A stretch of DNA of 64,000 bases from Gemmatimonadaceae bacterium (GCA_036496605.1 DASXKV010000050.1:282699-346698); one strand, 5' to 3'; positions 7,019 through 15,021 are shown, counted from the stretch's first letter. Made by a program: numbers and translations. The notes: generated by a model not told the origin, from the sequence alone.

Positions 7019-8333
7019 TAGGGATGACCCCGTAGTACCGCGCCATCCAGTACGGCAGCAGATAGTCGATCCCTGCCGTCTCGACGAGGCCCTGATCCCC
7101 GCCGTACAACAGCTGTGGACTACGCTGCCAGAGGAAATCGGTGTTGGGCCGATCGTTCACCGCGACGATGCCGCACGCCTTGTTGGTGCCGCACACCTGG
7201 TACTTGTTGCTCACGTGCGTGAAATAGTCCCGGCGCGAGCGCTCGAGCCACAGACCGAGGAAGTTGGGCGTGTCGGAGTCGCGAAGGGCATTGGCGCCGC
7301 GGAGCGCCCGATCGATCATGTTGAAATGTGCGTTCTGGTGCGTGGCCGTGCACCGCCGCAGCACGCCGTAGGCATTCGCATAGAAGGGACGGTAGAGCGA
7401 GGCGGCCGGCTCGAGCCTAACGAGATCGAACATTCCGATATAGTCCAGATTGAACTTGAAGTAGCCGCCGTACGTGTCGGAACACTCGGCGCGGATCGGC
7501 ACGCTGACGAGCGGCGCGTGTGCCGCCGCGAACGCTGTGTACACGGCTTCGTGCTTCAGCGGATTCAGATGACGGCCGATCTGGAGGAACGTCAGCTGCT
7601 CGTCGGGCCGGCCGTTGAACGTCGTCGAGAATGAGCCGTTAGGCATCTGGACGCTCCAGCCGTGCGTGATCAGATTGGTGAGGAGTCGCGTCACGAGCGC
7701 CGACGCTTGCGCGCGAAGGTTTGCGTCGGGAACAAAGTCGTAGACGACGGCCAGACCGAAGAAGACGCCCGCGTACTGATCCCGCGAGGTGTTACCGATC
7801 CAATAAACCCGCTGGCCGTTGTACGTCGTCGCGTACATCCCGTTGTGGCCTTCGTCGGCGGTGATTTTGGCGAGGTAAGGCGAGCTCGCCGGCACCCACG
7901 ATCGCGCGAGGACATTGCGGTCCGTCTGCGTCGTCACGTCGACCAATGATTGAACGCCGTTGAGCGCGCGCCGCACGGCGTCGAGTGCGTCTGCCGATTG
8001 CGTCACCGCGTACCGGAAGGACTCGGCGGCGAGATAGTGTCCGGTCCAGATCGCGCCGTCGCCCATGCGATTGTACGTCGTAACCGTCGTGTAGCCGGCT
8101 GACGACGGATCCGACGACGCGAATCCCGGATCGGCGAGCGTGCCGTACGGCATGTGGAGCGCGCGGATGTTGGCCGAGATCGCATCGGCGTCGGCTTGCG
8201 TCGGGACCGGTGTCGCCGCCACGACGGCGACCTGCCGCGTAGTTAACGTGCTCTTAAGAGGGTTCAGCGGCTCCGTCGATTGACAAGCGCTGATCGCGAC
8301 AACGATGATGAGGAGGGCGAGGGCGTTGCGCAT
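7014..8333 (-). CDS. Large hypothetical lipoprotein
   Basis: 439 residues. The start MRNALALLIIVVAISACQ has AGGAG seven bases upstream and a lipobox ending at cysteine 17. The mature protein is mainly helical with aromatic motifs such as 'GAIWTGHYLAAESFRYAV', 'DEGHNGMYATTYNGQRVYWI' and 'YAGVFFGLAVVYDFV'. Repeated helix pairs and the tryptophan/glycine clusters suggest an alpha/alpha-toroid, as in glycosidase- or lyase-like proteins, but I see no catalytic signature that would settle it. Function unknown. It is transcribed towards the PspC gene. Confidence 0.7.
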   Translation of the reverse strand: MRNALALLIIVVAISACQSTEPLNPLKSTLTTRQVAVVAATPVPTQADADAISANIRALHMPYGTLADPGFASSDPSSAGYTTVTTYNRMGDGAIWTGHYLAAESFRYAVTQSADALDAVRRALNGVQSLVDVTTQTDRNVLARSWVPASSPYLAKITADEGHNGMYATTYNGQRVYWIGNTSRDQYAGVFFGLAVVYDFVPDANLRAQASALVTRLLTNLITHGWSVQMPNGSFSTTFNGRPDEQLTFLQIGRHLNPLKHEAVYTAFAAAHAPLVSVPIRAECSDTYGGYFKFNLDYIGMFDLVRLEPAASLYRPFYANAYGVLRRCTATHQNAHFNMIDRALRGANALRDSDTPNFLGLWLERSRRDYFTHVSNKYQVCGTNKACGIVAVNDRPNTDFLWQRSPQLLYGGDQGLVETAGIDYLLPYWMARYYGVIPR

Positions 8334-8397
8334 ACACACTCCTGGGGACTCCGGCGCTCCTGCGCGCAAACAGGATGCCGGACGTGACGAAGGAACC

Positions 8398-8919
8398 ATG
8401 TTTTCCAGACCTCACCTAACGATTCGCTTCAAGCGCCACCCCGACGGCACCGCGTCGCTCACCTGCCTGCGCGCGGACGGCACGTCAACCTGGCAACGGC
8501 AGAATGGCTCGCTCGGCGCCGTTTTTCCGCCGCACGACCTCACGCACTACGCGGTCGAGACGACCCTCGGCTACCAACGCGGGTTCTATGGCCTGATCGC
8601 GCAGGGGTGGGACATCGCCGATTTCGTGAAGCCCTGGCCAAAGGGGCCGATCCCGGTCGAGGCGCAGGAGGTCGAGCTCATCGTTGGCTTCTTCGATACG
8701 GAGCGCCGGAGCGTAACGCAGATGTCGGAGACGGAGTTCAATGATCACGCCAAGCGATATGTCGCGGCGCGCAAGTCGCTGAAGCCGGCATCGTTAGGCT
8801 CGGCGCCGCGGCTGTCGACGGAGCAGATCGACACTGTCCGGTCGGTTCGATCGGAGCTGTTGACGCGATGGTCGTCGTTGGGTCGGGGTGAGGCGATGGA
8901 ATTGCTTTTCCCGGGTTGA
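8398..8919 (+). CDS. Hypothetical cytoplasmic protein
   Basis: 173 residues. ATG 8398 has GAAGGAA four bases upstream. No signal peptide or membrane segment. The sequence begins with beta strands (HLTIRFKRHPDGTASLTCLR, then 'GTSTWQRQNG') and 'FPPHDLTHYAVETTLGYQRG', then 'FYGLIAQGWDIADF'. The rest is helical with a basic end. The pattern 'HDLTHYAVE..L...RGFYGL' is familiar from short soil-bacterial hypothetical proteins and may hold a metal-binding His pair (PHDLTH). I do not assign a function. Confidence 0.7.
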   Translation: MFSRPHLTIRFKRHPDGTASLTCLRADGTSTWQRQNGSLGAVFPPHDLTHYAVETTLGYQRGFYGLIAQGWDIADFVKPWPKGPIPVEAQEVELIVGFFDTERRSVTQMSETEFNDHAKRYVAARKSLKPASLGSAPRLSTEQIDTVRSVRSELLTRWSSLGRGEAMELLFPG

Positions 8920-8982
8920 TCTCCGGTCAGAAAGAGGCTCAAGACCGCTTGAGGTCAGGGCCCTGGTAGTCACCGGCCACGC

Positions 8983-9363
8983 TCAGGCCTGGGCGGCGAC
9001 GATCGGTCCAGCCCCGACGAGTCGCCGACTTCGCGAATCGACCTTGAGATTCAATCCCTCGAGCGAGCGCGCGCCGAGCAAAACGAGATCGCCTTCCTCG
9101 GCGAACACGACGTCGTCCGCGGTCGCAATCCCCTCAGCGTGTACAATGGCAAAACCGATTTCACGCTCTACGACTTGTCCACTGGCCAGCACGAATCGAT
9201 AGCGCCGCTCGGCGGTGACGCCGAGACCTTCGAGGACGCGTCGCGGGATCCACGTGAGCTCACTGCCAGTGTCTACGAGGACGTCGTTCAGCGCGCGCAG
9301 CAGCCCGCGTCGACCCGGATGCTCGACGCTCATGGTGACGCGAAAGGTTCCCATGTCACTCAT
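8983..9363 (-). CDS. Retropepsin-like clan AA aspartic protease
   Basis: 126 residues. 'DVLVDTGSELTWIPRRVLEG' contains the catalytic D31-T-G-S of clan AA aspartic proteases. 'RYRFVLASGQVVEREIGFAI' and 'DDVVFAEEGDLVLLGARSLE' match the flap and the second hydrophobic-hydrophobic-G element of retropepsin-like folds. The end 'LKVDSRSRRLV' is the usual family tail. Only one DTG motif is present, so the enzyme would be active as a homodimer. No signal peptide is seen, so it should be cytoplasmic. Its substrate is unknown. ATG 9354 is a possible later start. Confidence 0.85.
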   Translation of the reverse strand: MSDMGTFRVTMSVEHPGRRGLLRALNDVLVDTGSELTWIPRRVLEGLGVTAERRYRFVLASGQVVEREIGFAIVHAEGIATADDVVFAEEGDLVLLGARSLEGLNLKVDSRSRRLVGAGPIVAAQA

Positions 9364-9378
9364 GATGTGCTTCTGCTC

Positions 9379-9876
9379 TCAGAATCCCGGCATCTTTTCA
9401 TCGGCGGTCGGGCCGTAAATCGACGGCACGGGCACGTCGATCAAGCGCAGGTACACGGTGAGCTGCCCGCGGTGGTGAATCAGGTGATTGATGTGCTGGC
9501 GGACGACCTCGCCACGCGGCTGCGTAAAGACTGTCCGATCGCCGAACTTTAGCGACCAGTCGACCTTGTAGTCGGCGTCCCTCGCCGCCTTGAACGCGGC
9601 GCGGGCGTCGGCGACGTTCTTGTCGAACATCGCGAGCAGGTCTTGAGTCTTCTCGTAACTGTAGCCGACCCCTCCTTTCAGGTTGAGCTCCGTGTTGGTC
9701 AGCGTCTGCGCGATCCACCCTGGCATCCACGACACGAGCTGCGTCAGATGGCCTAACGAGAACGACTTCTCGTGCGGCTTCCATTTCCCTTTGTCGGCCG
9801 GGACCCGTTCGATGACACGGCGCGTGGTCTTCATTTCCTGTTCGAACTCGGGGAGGAAGTTTTCCGAAATGGACAT
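9379..9876 (-). CDS. DinB family protein
   Basis: 165 residues, cytoplasmic. 'FSLGHLTQLVSWMPGWI' holds the first conserved histidine and 'VVRQHINHLIHHRGQLTVYL' the C-terminal histidine cluster (HHRGQ) of the DinB metal-binding four-helix bundle. The final 'LIDVPVPSIYGPTADE' is typical of the large DinB group found in Gemmatimonadota and Acidobacteriota. The reaction is unknown; some relatives are thiol transferases. It lies 15 bp upstream of the aspartic protease gene on the same strand, so the two may be one transcript. A G-quadruplex-capable sequence sits immediately before its start codon. Confidence 0.85.
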   Translation of the reverse strand: MSISENFLPEFEQEMKTTRRVIERVPADKGKWKPHEKSFSLGHLTQLVSWMPGWIAQTLTNTELNLKGGVGYSYEKTQDLLAMFDKNVADARAAFKAARDADYKVDWSLKFGDRTVFTQPRGEVVRQHINHLIHHRGQLTVYLRLIDVPVPSIYGPTADEKMPGF

Positions 9877-9877
9877 A

Positions 9878-9900
9878 GGGCTAGGGGCTGGGGATTGGGG
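9878..9900 (+). repeat. G-quadruplex-capable GGGGCTAG-type cluster
   Basis: Four G-tracts separated by 2-3 bases: GGG CTA GGGG CT GGGG ATT GGGG. The tract is on the plus strand, one base upstream of the DinB start codon, so it lies on the template strand of that gene's leader. Confidence 0.6.
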
Positions 9901-9923
9901 TTAGCGCGTCGCGAACATTGAGC

Positions 9924-10433
9924 TTAGCCGTGTTCAACCGCATGGCGCCAGAAGGACATGGTGCGCTCGCCGATCACGCGGCCGTGCGATGCATAGATCC
10001 CCTCGAGGCACGCGAAGAGCTGTTCGGCGCGCTGCTCGAGGCCCAGGAGGGAGAGCGATTTCAGAATCCGCGTGAGGCGCAGGAAGTTGTGATTGAATGA
10101 CGTCAGCCAGTTCATGGAGCGATCGGCGAACCTCGGCGCGCGGATGATTCGGTCGCCGGTGATCTCGAGGCCGTAGAAGTCGAGCATGACCTCGAGCGAG
10201 CGCTCGAGGTTGCGGCGAAGCGTGTCGTTGGAGCGAAAGCGCGCGATCGTCGCATCGTCGAGAATCGGCGCCTCTGGATTGAACGCACTGCGCTCGGTGA
10301 GCGGGAAAAGCCACTGGATGTAGTCGTGATTGTCTTCGAGCTCCTCGTGCGGGAATTGCCAGACATCCGTTAGTCGTCGGCCCGTGGCATCCTGTCCCGT
10401 TCCGGAGTAGAAAGCGATGACGGCTTCGTTCAT
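9924..10433 (-). CDS. OGFr-domain protein
   Basis: 169 residues. The stretch 'VWQFPHEELEDNHDYIQWLF' followed by 'PLTERSAFNPEAPIL' is the signature of the opioid growth factor receptor conserved region, a domain also found in many bacteria where its role is unknown. The remaining part is helical with 'LEVMLDFYGLEI' and 'WLTSFNHNFLRLTRILKSL', matching the family length of about 160 residues. Its ATG overlaps the sirtuin stop by four bases (ATGA), so translation is coupled to the deacylase. This pairing suggests a link to NAD-dependent deacylation, but that is inference only. Confidence 0.85.
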   Translation of the reverse strand: MNEAVIAFYSGTGQDATGRRLTDVWQFPHEELEDNHDYIQWLFPLTERSAFNPEAPILDDATIARFRSNDTLRRNLERSLEVMLDFYGLEITGDRIIRAPRFADRSMNWLTSFNHNFLRLTRILKSLSLLGLEQRAEQLFACLEGIYASHGRVIGERTMSFWRHAVEHG

Positions 10434-11158
10434 GGCCAGGCGAGCCTAACGAGGCGCGGCAGAATCTCGCCGGCTGTCCCGACGAGTTGTGTGACGTGAT
10501 GCCCCCACGGCTGTCCCTCCATGTCCGGGTTGACGATCACGACGTCCGCACCGTGCCGCTCTGCGTACCGCGGAACCTCCGTCGCCGGCCACACCAGGTT
10601 CGACGTCCCTACCGAGATCAGGAGGTCGCACGCTGCCGCCGCGTCGCGCGCCTGCTCGAGCGCGCCTGCGGGGAGCATCTCTTCGAACATCACGACGTCC
10701 GGCCGCAACAGACCACCGCACTTCGGGCAGACCGGATCGGCGATCCATTCCGACCGCACATTGCACTCGAAGCAGCGCGCCTCGCGCAGATTGCCGTGCA
10801 GCTCGATGACGTTCTTGCTCCCGGCACGCTGGTGCAGGCTGTCGATGTTCTGCGTCACGAGGAGGAACTCTTCGGCGTGGCGCTCGATCTCGACGATGGC
10901 GTAATGACCCGGATTCGGCTCGACTTCCCGTGCCTTCGTCGCGCGTGACGAGTACCAGTGCCACGCGTTAGGCTGATTACGCCGGTAGCCGTCGGGGTAG
11001 GCAAAGTTGCGGACGTCGACCTCGTTCCAGAGCGCGTTCGCCGCCGCACGGAAGGTCGGCACGCCGCTTTCGGCGGACACGCCGGCGCCCGTGAAGACGA
11101 CCACGCGTCGCGCCTTACGAAGGCACGACGCGACGGTTAGAAGCTGCTCATCAGCCAT
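10430..11158 (-). CDS. cobB: NAD-dependent protein deacylase (sirtuin)
   Basis: 242 residues. 'GAGVSAESGVPTFR' (24-37) is the NAD-binding motif and 'TQNIDSLHQRAGS' (102-114) holds the ribose-binding Gln/Asn/Asp. His121 is the catalytic base, and four cysteines (C129, C132, C144, C147) bind zinc. Tyr69 and Arg72 (YSSR) match the YxxR pair that lets class III sirtuins such as SIRT5 and CobB remove succinyl groups. The enzyme uses NAD+ to remove acyl groups from lysines. ATG 11158 is chosen because the NAD motif follows at the usual distance; upstream codons to 11497 are antisense to the SLOG gene. Coupled to the downstream OGFr gene. Confidence 0.92.
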   Translation of the reverse strand: MADEQLLTVASCLRKARRVVVFTGAGVSAESGVPTFRAAANALWNEVDVRNFAYPDGYRRNQPNAWHWYSSRATKAREVEPNPGHYAIVEIERHAEEFLLVTQNIDSLHQRAGSKNVIELHGNLREARCFECNVRSEWIADPVCPKCGGLLRPDVVMFEEMLPAGALEQARDAAAACDLLISVGTSNLVWPATEVPRYAERHGADVVIVNPDMEGQPWGHHVTQLVGTAGEILPRLVRLAWP

Positions 11159-11246
11159 GGGTACTCCGGATGCTACTCCGTGCGTCTTACCAGGGGCACG
11201 CGCAACGCCTTCTACAAGTATTCGCCCAACTCTGGTATGAAAGTAT

Positions 11247-11275
11247 TTGCTGTCGCGGACGATCCCAACTATGAT
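11247..11275 (+). promoter_or_regulatory. Sigma70-like promoter for a leaderless mRNA
   Basis: TTGCTG (11247-11252), a 17-base spacer and TATGAT (11270-11275). Six bases after the -10 box comes the GTG at 11282, which is also the start that best fits the SLOG family. Transcription would begin at or next to the start codon. Confidence 0.55.
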
Positions 11276-11281
11276 TGCCGC

Positions 11282-11761
11282 GTGCCCCGCACCTGTGTCG
11301 CCGTCGTCGGGCCTGGAGAGAACGCGTCCGCCACCGCCATCGCCGACGCAACGACCGTCGGTCGACTGGTCGCCGAGCGTGGATGGGTGACACTCACCGG
11401 CGGCCGCGCGGTAGGCGTGATGGCCGCGGCGACGCGTGGCGCGGCTGACGCAGGCGGCCTCACGATCGGTGTGCTCCCGGGCACCGACAAACGCCATGCC
11501 GCGCCCGACGTCGCCGTCGCCCTCGCGACGGGACTCGGCGAAGCCCGAAACGCCGTTCTCGTCAGTGCCGCCGACGCCGTCATCGCCTGCGGCATGAGCA
11601 ATGGCACGGCATCCGAGGTCGCACTCGCTCTCCGCGCGGCCAAGCTAACGGTGCTCGTCAGGCCAGACGCGGATACACGAGCTTTCTTTAGCGCGGCGCA
11701 CATATGCGACACCCCAGAGCAAGCCGTAGAGTGGCTCGAGCCTCTGCTGTGCTCAGGATGA
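11282..11761 (+). CDS. SLOG/LOG-type (TIGR00725-like) nucleotide-binding protein
   Basis: About 159 residues. 'VPRTCVAVVGPGENASATAI' is the first Rossmann strand and glycine loop, 'GWVTLTGGRAVGVMAAATRG' carries the GGR/GVM element, 'GLTIGVLPGTD' the third strand, and 'LGEARNAVLVSAADAVIACG' resembles the LOG-family RN.. region. TIGR00725-type proteins belong to the SLOG superfamily with DprA and LOG and bind nucleotides; most lack a known function. GTG 11282 is preferred over ATG 11237 because the protein then begins like its relatives and because a promoter ends just upstream. The gene is divergent from the sirtuin. Its stop lies within a dispersed repeat. Confidence 0.8.
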   Translation: MPRTCVAVVGPGENASATAIADATTVGRLVAERGWVTLTGGRAVGVMAAATRGAADAGGLTIGVLPGTDKRHAAPDVAVALATGLGEARNAVLVSAADAVIACGMSNGTASEVALALRAAKLTVLVRPDADTRAFFSAAHICDTPEQAVEWLEPLLCSG

Positions 11762-11764
11762 CAA
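11746..11764 (-). repeat. Degenerate copy of the TGTCATCCTGAG dispersed repeat
   Basis: On the minus strand this reads TTGTCATCCTGAGCACAGC, matching the head of the repeats at 40359 and 45182. The stop codons of both convergent genes (SLOG and GNAT) lie inside it. Confidence 0.55.
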
Positions 11765-12238
11765 TTCCCGCGTCATCTCGATCATCGTCCTTCGAAACCC
11801 TGCCCTCTCGAACAACCGCTGCGCCGGCTCATTCTGCTCGGCGGTCGAGAGCACGACGCGCGGCGAGCCTCTTTCTTTCAAGAACGCTAAAGTCGCGTCG
11901 AGCAGCTTGCGGCCGACGCCGTGCTGCCGGCGGTCGGGATCGACGATGATATCGTGAATCACGCCAGCGCTATCACGAAGGGACATCCAGTCCTTCCCCT
12001 CGACCGCGGCGTACGTGTACCCGATCACGTCACCATCTTGCTCGGCGACGAGCACGCACACGTCGGGGTCCTCGAGCTGCGTCCCGAGAAAATGACCGTA
12101 CCCCTCGGCAGTGTGACGCGTCGCCGGGATGAAGCGCTTCTTGTCGAACTCATAGTGCGTGCGAACGAGGAGCGCGCCGAGCCGGCCCACGGTCGGCATG
12201 TCGTTCAGAGTCGCGCGGCGGACGATGATCTCGGGCAC
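11753..12238 (-). CDS. GNAT family N-acetyltransferase
   Basis: 161 residues from a GTG at 12238. 'VIHDIIVDPDRRQHGVGRKL' is the GNAT motif A with the acetyl-CoA loop RRQHGVG, and 'LSTAEQNEPAQRLFERAGFR' is motif B. The N-terminus 'IIVRRATLNDMPTVGRLGAL' is the usual GNAT start. The acceptor is unknown. It follows the RDD gene by 11 bp on the same strand, so they are probably one operon. The last codons (ELSS, stop) are formed by a dispersed repeat that runs into the gene end, so the original C-terminus may have been different. Confidence 0.85.
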   Translation of the reverse strand: MPEIIVRRATLNDMPTVGRLGALLVRTHYEFDKKRFIPATRHTAEGYGHFLGTQLEDPDVCVLVAEQDGDVIGYTYAAVEGKDWMSLRDSAGVIHDIIVDPDRRQHGVGRKLLDATLAFLKERGSPRVVLSTAEQNEPAQRLFERAGFRRTMIEMTRELSS

Positions 12239-12249
12239 GAGTGCGGAAA

Positions 12250-12930
12250 CTAATCCGCTCCCGCTGGATGCGTCGTCGGCCGATACGCGTCGACCTCGAT
12301 GACCTGCGTGTCCGCCGCCTGGTCGCCGAGCCGGCGGCCGTCCTCGCGCGCGAGCACGACGATCGGCTCGATGAGCGGGCCCGCGACCGGAACGACGCCG
12401 ACCAGACCGCCGATGAAGCAGCGCAGCGCCGAACCGCCGGTATTGCACGGCCGATTCGTCTTGACGTTCACGACCATCAGGCCGACGGCCTTTTTCCCGA
12501 TGCTCTGCCCATTCGGTCGTCCATCTTTCGTGAGACCATAGTACATCGACCACGCGATCGCGCCGAAGAGGTTGATCAACACCGTGGTTTCGGTTTGCCG
12601 CGGCAGTTTGAAGATGAGCGCGATTATGCCCGCGACGATCATCGGTCCCATCCCGATGACCTTGTCGATGATGGACGCGCCGAATCGTGCGCCGAGCCGC
12701 GCCTTCGGGTAACGCCAGATGATCTCAGCCGGCTCGCGCACCGCCGTTGCGAGCTCCACTCGCTTCGCCGCGCGGCCTTCCGGCGTATCGATGCGGCGAT
12801 GTGCCGACTCTTCGGCGAGCGCCTGACGAGCTTCCGACGTCAGCGTCTCCGGGTCACACTCGAGCAGGTTTAGCAACTCCTGATCGGCGTAGCTCGCGTA
12901 ACGCAACCGGAAGTCTTCCAACGTGCGCAT
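12250..12930 (-). CDS. RDD family membrane protein
   Basis: 226 residues. An N-terminal helical region (residues 1-60, 'SYADQELLNLLECDPETLTS') precedes the RDD domain: 'ARLGARFGASIIDKVIGMGP' with the Arg and Asp that name the family, 'MYYGLTKDGRPNGQSIGKKA', the conserved transport-like loop, and 'NTGGSALRCFIGGLV' plus a final hydrophobic segment. Three to four transmembrane helices. Some RDD proteins act in Na+/H+ exchange, but most are undefined. The gene downstream of it is GNAT; the gene upstream is a paralogue of similar length and order, four bases away, so this is a tandem duplication. Confidence 0.85.
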   Translation of the reverse strand: MRTLEDFRLRYASYADQELLNLLECDPETLTSEARQALAEESAHRRIDTPEGRAAKRVELATAVREPAEIIWRYPKARLGARFGASIIDKVIGMGPMIVAGIIALIFKLPRQTETTVLINLFGAIAWSMYYGLTKDGRPNGQSIGKKAVGLMVVNVKTNRPCNTGGSALRCFIGGLVGVVPVAGPLIEPIVVLAREDGRRLGDQAADTQVIEVDAYRPTTHPAGAD

Positions 12931-12933
12931 GGA

Positions 12934-13596
12934 CTACCGCGTCGGCACGTAAGTATCGAGAGGAATGACCTGCGTTCCTGCCGCGCGATCCCCGAGGCGG
13001 CGACCATCCTCGGCCGCGAGCGCGACGATGGGCTCGATGAAGAAGCCGAAGATCGGGACGAGGTTGACCGCTCCCCAGATCAGCGCACGGATCGCTGACT
13101 CGCCCTTGGAGCAGGGCTTGTTCGTCGTCGTGTTCACGACCATCAGGTCCATCATCTCCTTGCCGATGCTCTGCCCGTCGTCGCGGCCGTCCTTGGTGAA
13201 GCCATACCAGACCGCCCAGCCAATGCAGCCAACGAAGAGGAGGACCGAAGCCGCAGAGCGGCCATTAAATTGATTCGTAATGGCGAGGAAGACCGCGGCA
13301 ACGATGATCGGGACGACGCAGACGATGCAGTCGATGATGTACGCGAGGAAGCGCGAGCCGAAGTTGGCCTTGACGTAACGCTGAACGCCCGCCGCGCCGG
13401 CCGGGGCATACGCGCCGATGCCAGCGACGACCTCGGGCCATCCGGGCGGCAACGTGAGCCCGCGTCGCACGGCTTCGTCGATGAGAGCCTGCCGCGACTC
13501 AGGCGTTAGGCGCTCGGGACCGACGTTCATGACTGCGAGCAGGTCGGCGTCCGAGGTACGGGCGTAGCGCTCCCGAAGGGCATCGGTCGTGTACAT
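12934..13596 (-). CDS. RDD family membrane protein (paralogue)
   Basis: 220 residues from ATG 13596. The N-terminal helical part 'TSDADLLAVMNVGPERLTPE' aligns with that of the neighbouring RDD protein, showing that the extra N-terminal region was duplicated with the gene. The RDD core follows: 'ANFGSRFLAYIIDCIVCVVP', 'WYGFTKDGRDDGQSIGKEMM' and 'SKGESAIRALIWGAVNLVPI'. Three or four membrane segments. The shared 'EDGRRLGDxAAxTQVI' ending is nearly identical in both copies, which points to a fairly recent duplication or conversion. Function unknown. Confidence 0.85.
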   Translation of the reverse strand: MYTTDALRERYARTSDADLLAVMNVGPERLTPESRQALIDEAVRRGLTLPPGWPEVVAGIGAYAPAGAAGVQRYVKANFGSRFLAYIIDCIVCVVPIIVAAVFLAITNQFNGRSAASVLLFVGCIGWAVWYGFTKDGRDDGQSIGKEMMDLMVVNTTTNKPCSKGESAIRALIWGAVNLVPIFGFFIEPIVALAAEDGRRLGDRAAGTQVIPLDTYVPTR

Positions 13597-13669
13597 GTCC
13601 AAGGCTCGGCGTGGGGTTCGCCGAGACAATGCAGCGCCGCCTCACGCATTCGCAAGTGCGAACAGTGAC

Positions 13670-14200
13670 TCAGGGCGGGTCGATCCCGATGCTGACGAAA
13701 CCGACCTCGAGCAACCAGACCGGAGTATCCAAGCCGAAGAACTTGTGGACCGTGACGCCGGTGCGGAGGCCGACGCCGTGAGAGTGGACGACCGCCGCGA
13801 TGCCCGCATTCAGGCCGGCAACGCCGCCGCCGCCACCGCCACCGCCGGGCGTGAATGCGCCGATCGCGCTCACACCGGCCGAGGGAAGCAGGATGAAGTG
13901 TGGCCTGACAAGGGGAACCGTGACGTCGCCCCGAAAGCCGAAGGCTATGATGCCGTTCGCGAAGAGCCACGGCATGGTTCCGAAAGCTATGTCGCCACCG
14001 ATCCGGCCGGAGCAGACTTGGGTAAAGTTGAGGCCGAACGTGAACAGCTCGGGGACGATTTGACTCCGCACACCGGGGAAGCCTAACGACATGCCGATGA
14101 GCCACTCGGCCGGAGCGTTAGCCGCCGTGTCGGGCGGCGTCTGTGCCTGGAGAGGGGCGGCGCCGAGAAGGAGCACGACGAGAACACGTGCGGCAAGCAT
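13670..14200 (-). CDS. Exported hypothetical protein, possibly outer-membrane barrel
   Basis: 176 residues from ATG 14200 with GAGGAG eight bases upstream. 'MLAARVLVVLLLGAAPLQAQ' is a signal peptide. The mature protein alternates glycine-rich strands (EWLIGMSLGFPGV, 'GGDIAFGTMPWLFANGIIAF', 'GVGLRTGVTVHKFFG', 'WLLEVGFVSIGI') as small outer-membrane beta-barrels do. A run of eight glycines (GAFTPGGGGGGGG) sits in a loop and is coded by a GCC/GCG repeat that could vary in length. No family is recognised. Confidence 0.65.
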   Translation of the reverse strand: MLAARVLVVLLLGAAPLQAQTPPDTAANAPAEWLIGMSLGFPGVRSQIVPELFTFGLNFTQVCSGRIGGDIAFGTMPWLFANGIIAFGFRGDVTVPLVRPHFILLPSAGVSAIGAFTPGGGGGGGGVAGLNAGIAAVVHSHGVGLRTGVTVHKFFGLDTPVWLLEVGFVSIGIDPP

Positions 14201-14445
14201 GAGTACTCCTCGAGAAGTGTGACATCTCACTAACGCGGCAGATGTCGCACTTTCGGCTCATTCCGCTCGTGCGCGGAATTCACGCAGCCCCCATGGCTGA
14301 CTCACTGGCGGTCATTTCAGCGCAGCCAACGCCGGCCGCGAACGGAAAGGATTGGGTCTCTCGCAGAAGGATTAGGGGAAGGGACAGGCCATGCCGCATC
14401 GTGCGCAATGTCCGCTTGCCCCCCATCCGCCGAGCCGAGCAGATT

Positions 14446-15021
14446 ATGGCCATGCCTGCCATGCAACGCCTCTGGAGCGCGCGCGAGGTTCGCGACCTCA
14501 TCGAGAAGAACGCTTTCGCGACGCCGCGCTACGAGCTCGTGAATGGCGAGCTCCTCGTGACGCCGTCGCCGAATGCGTTGCACCAGGACGCGGCGTACCT
14601 CCTGCTTCGGGCGCTGAACGATTACTTCAAGATCGTCCCCATTGCCCACGGATATACGGCGCCCTTGGACGTCGACCTCGAGCCGGAGCTGGTCGTCCAG
14701 CCGGACGTCCTCGTTGTACCGATGCGGGAGTTTGAGCGGTTGCGGCGCGAGAAGCTGCCGGTACGCGAGCTCCTGATTGCCGCGGAGATCCTGTCGGCAA
14801 GCAGTGGTCGGTTCGATCGTGTCACCAAGCGCGAGCCATATCAGCGGCACGTCAGTGAGTACTGGATCGTCGATCTCGATGCGCGACTGTTCGAACGCTG
14901 GTTGCCTAACGATACACGCCCCGAGATCCTGGCCCGGGAGCTGATATGGCATCCGTCGGGTGCGTCCGAGGCTTTCCGCCTCGATCTAGTGCACTACTTC
15001 GCTGAGTGCCTCGGCGAGTAA
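14446..15021 (+). CDS. Uma2 family putative endonuclease (DUF820)
   Basis: 191 residues. 'RYELVNGELLVTPSPNALHQ' holds the conserved E-x-x-x-G-E element, 'VVQPDVLVV' the PD of the PD-(D/E)xK nuclease core, 'RELLIAAEILSASSGRFDRV' the E-x-L-S segment, and 'KREPYQRHVSEYWIVDLDAR' the K..Y...V.EYW.VD motif. This is the standard Uma2/DUF820 order. These proteins are predicted restriction-endonuclease-like enzymes that are abundant in cyanobacteria and soil bacteria; their target is unknown. Upstream in-frame codons to 14242 lack the family pattern, so ATG 14446 is taken. Confidence 0.85.
   Translation: MAMPAMQRLWSAREVRDLIEKNAFATPRYELVNGELLVTPSPNALHQDAAYLLLRALNDYFKIVPIAHGYTAPLDVDLEPELVVQPDVLVVPMREFERLRREKLPVRELLIAAEILSASSGRFDRVTKREPYQRHVSEYWIVDLDARLFERWLPNDTRPEILARELIWHPSGASEAFRLDLVHYFAECLGE

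Noticed and set aside
10430..11761. Thoeris-type defence system
   Set aside because: The sirtuin has the Cys4 zinc site of deacylases and no TIR partner is present; only the general idea of an NAD link is kept.
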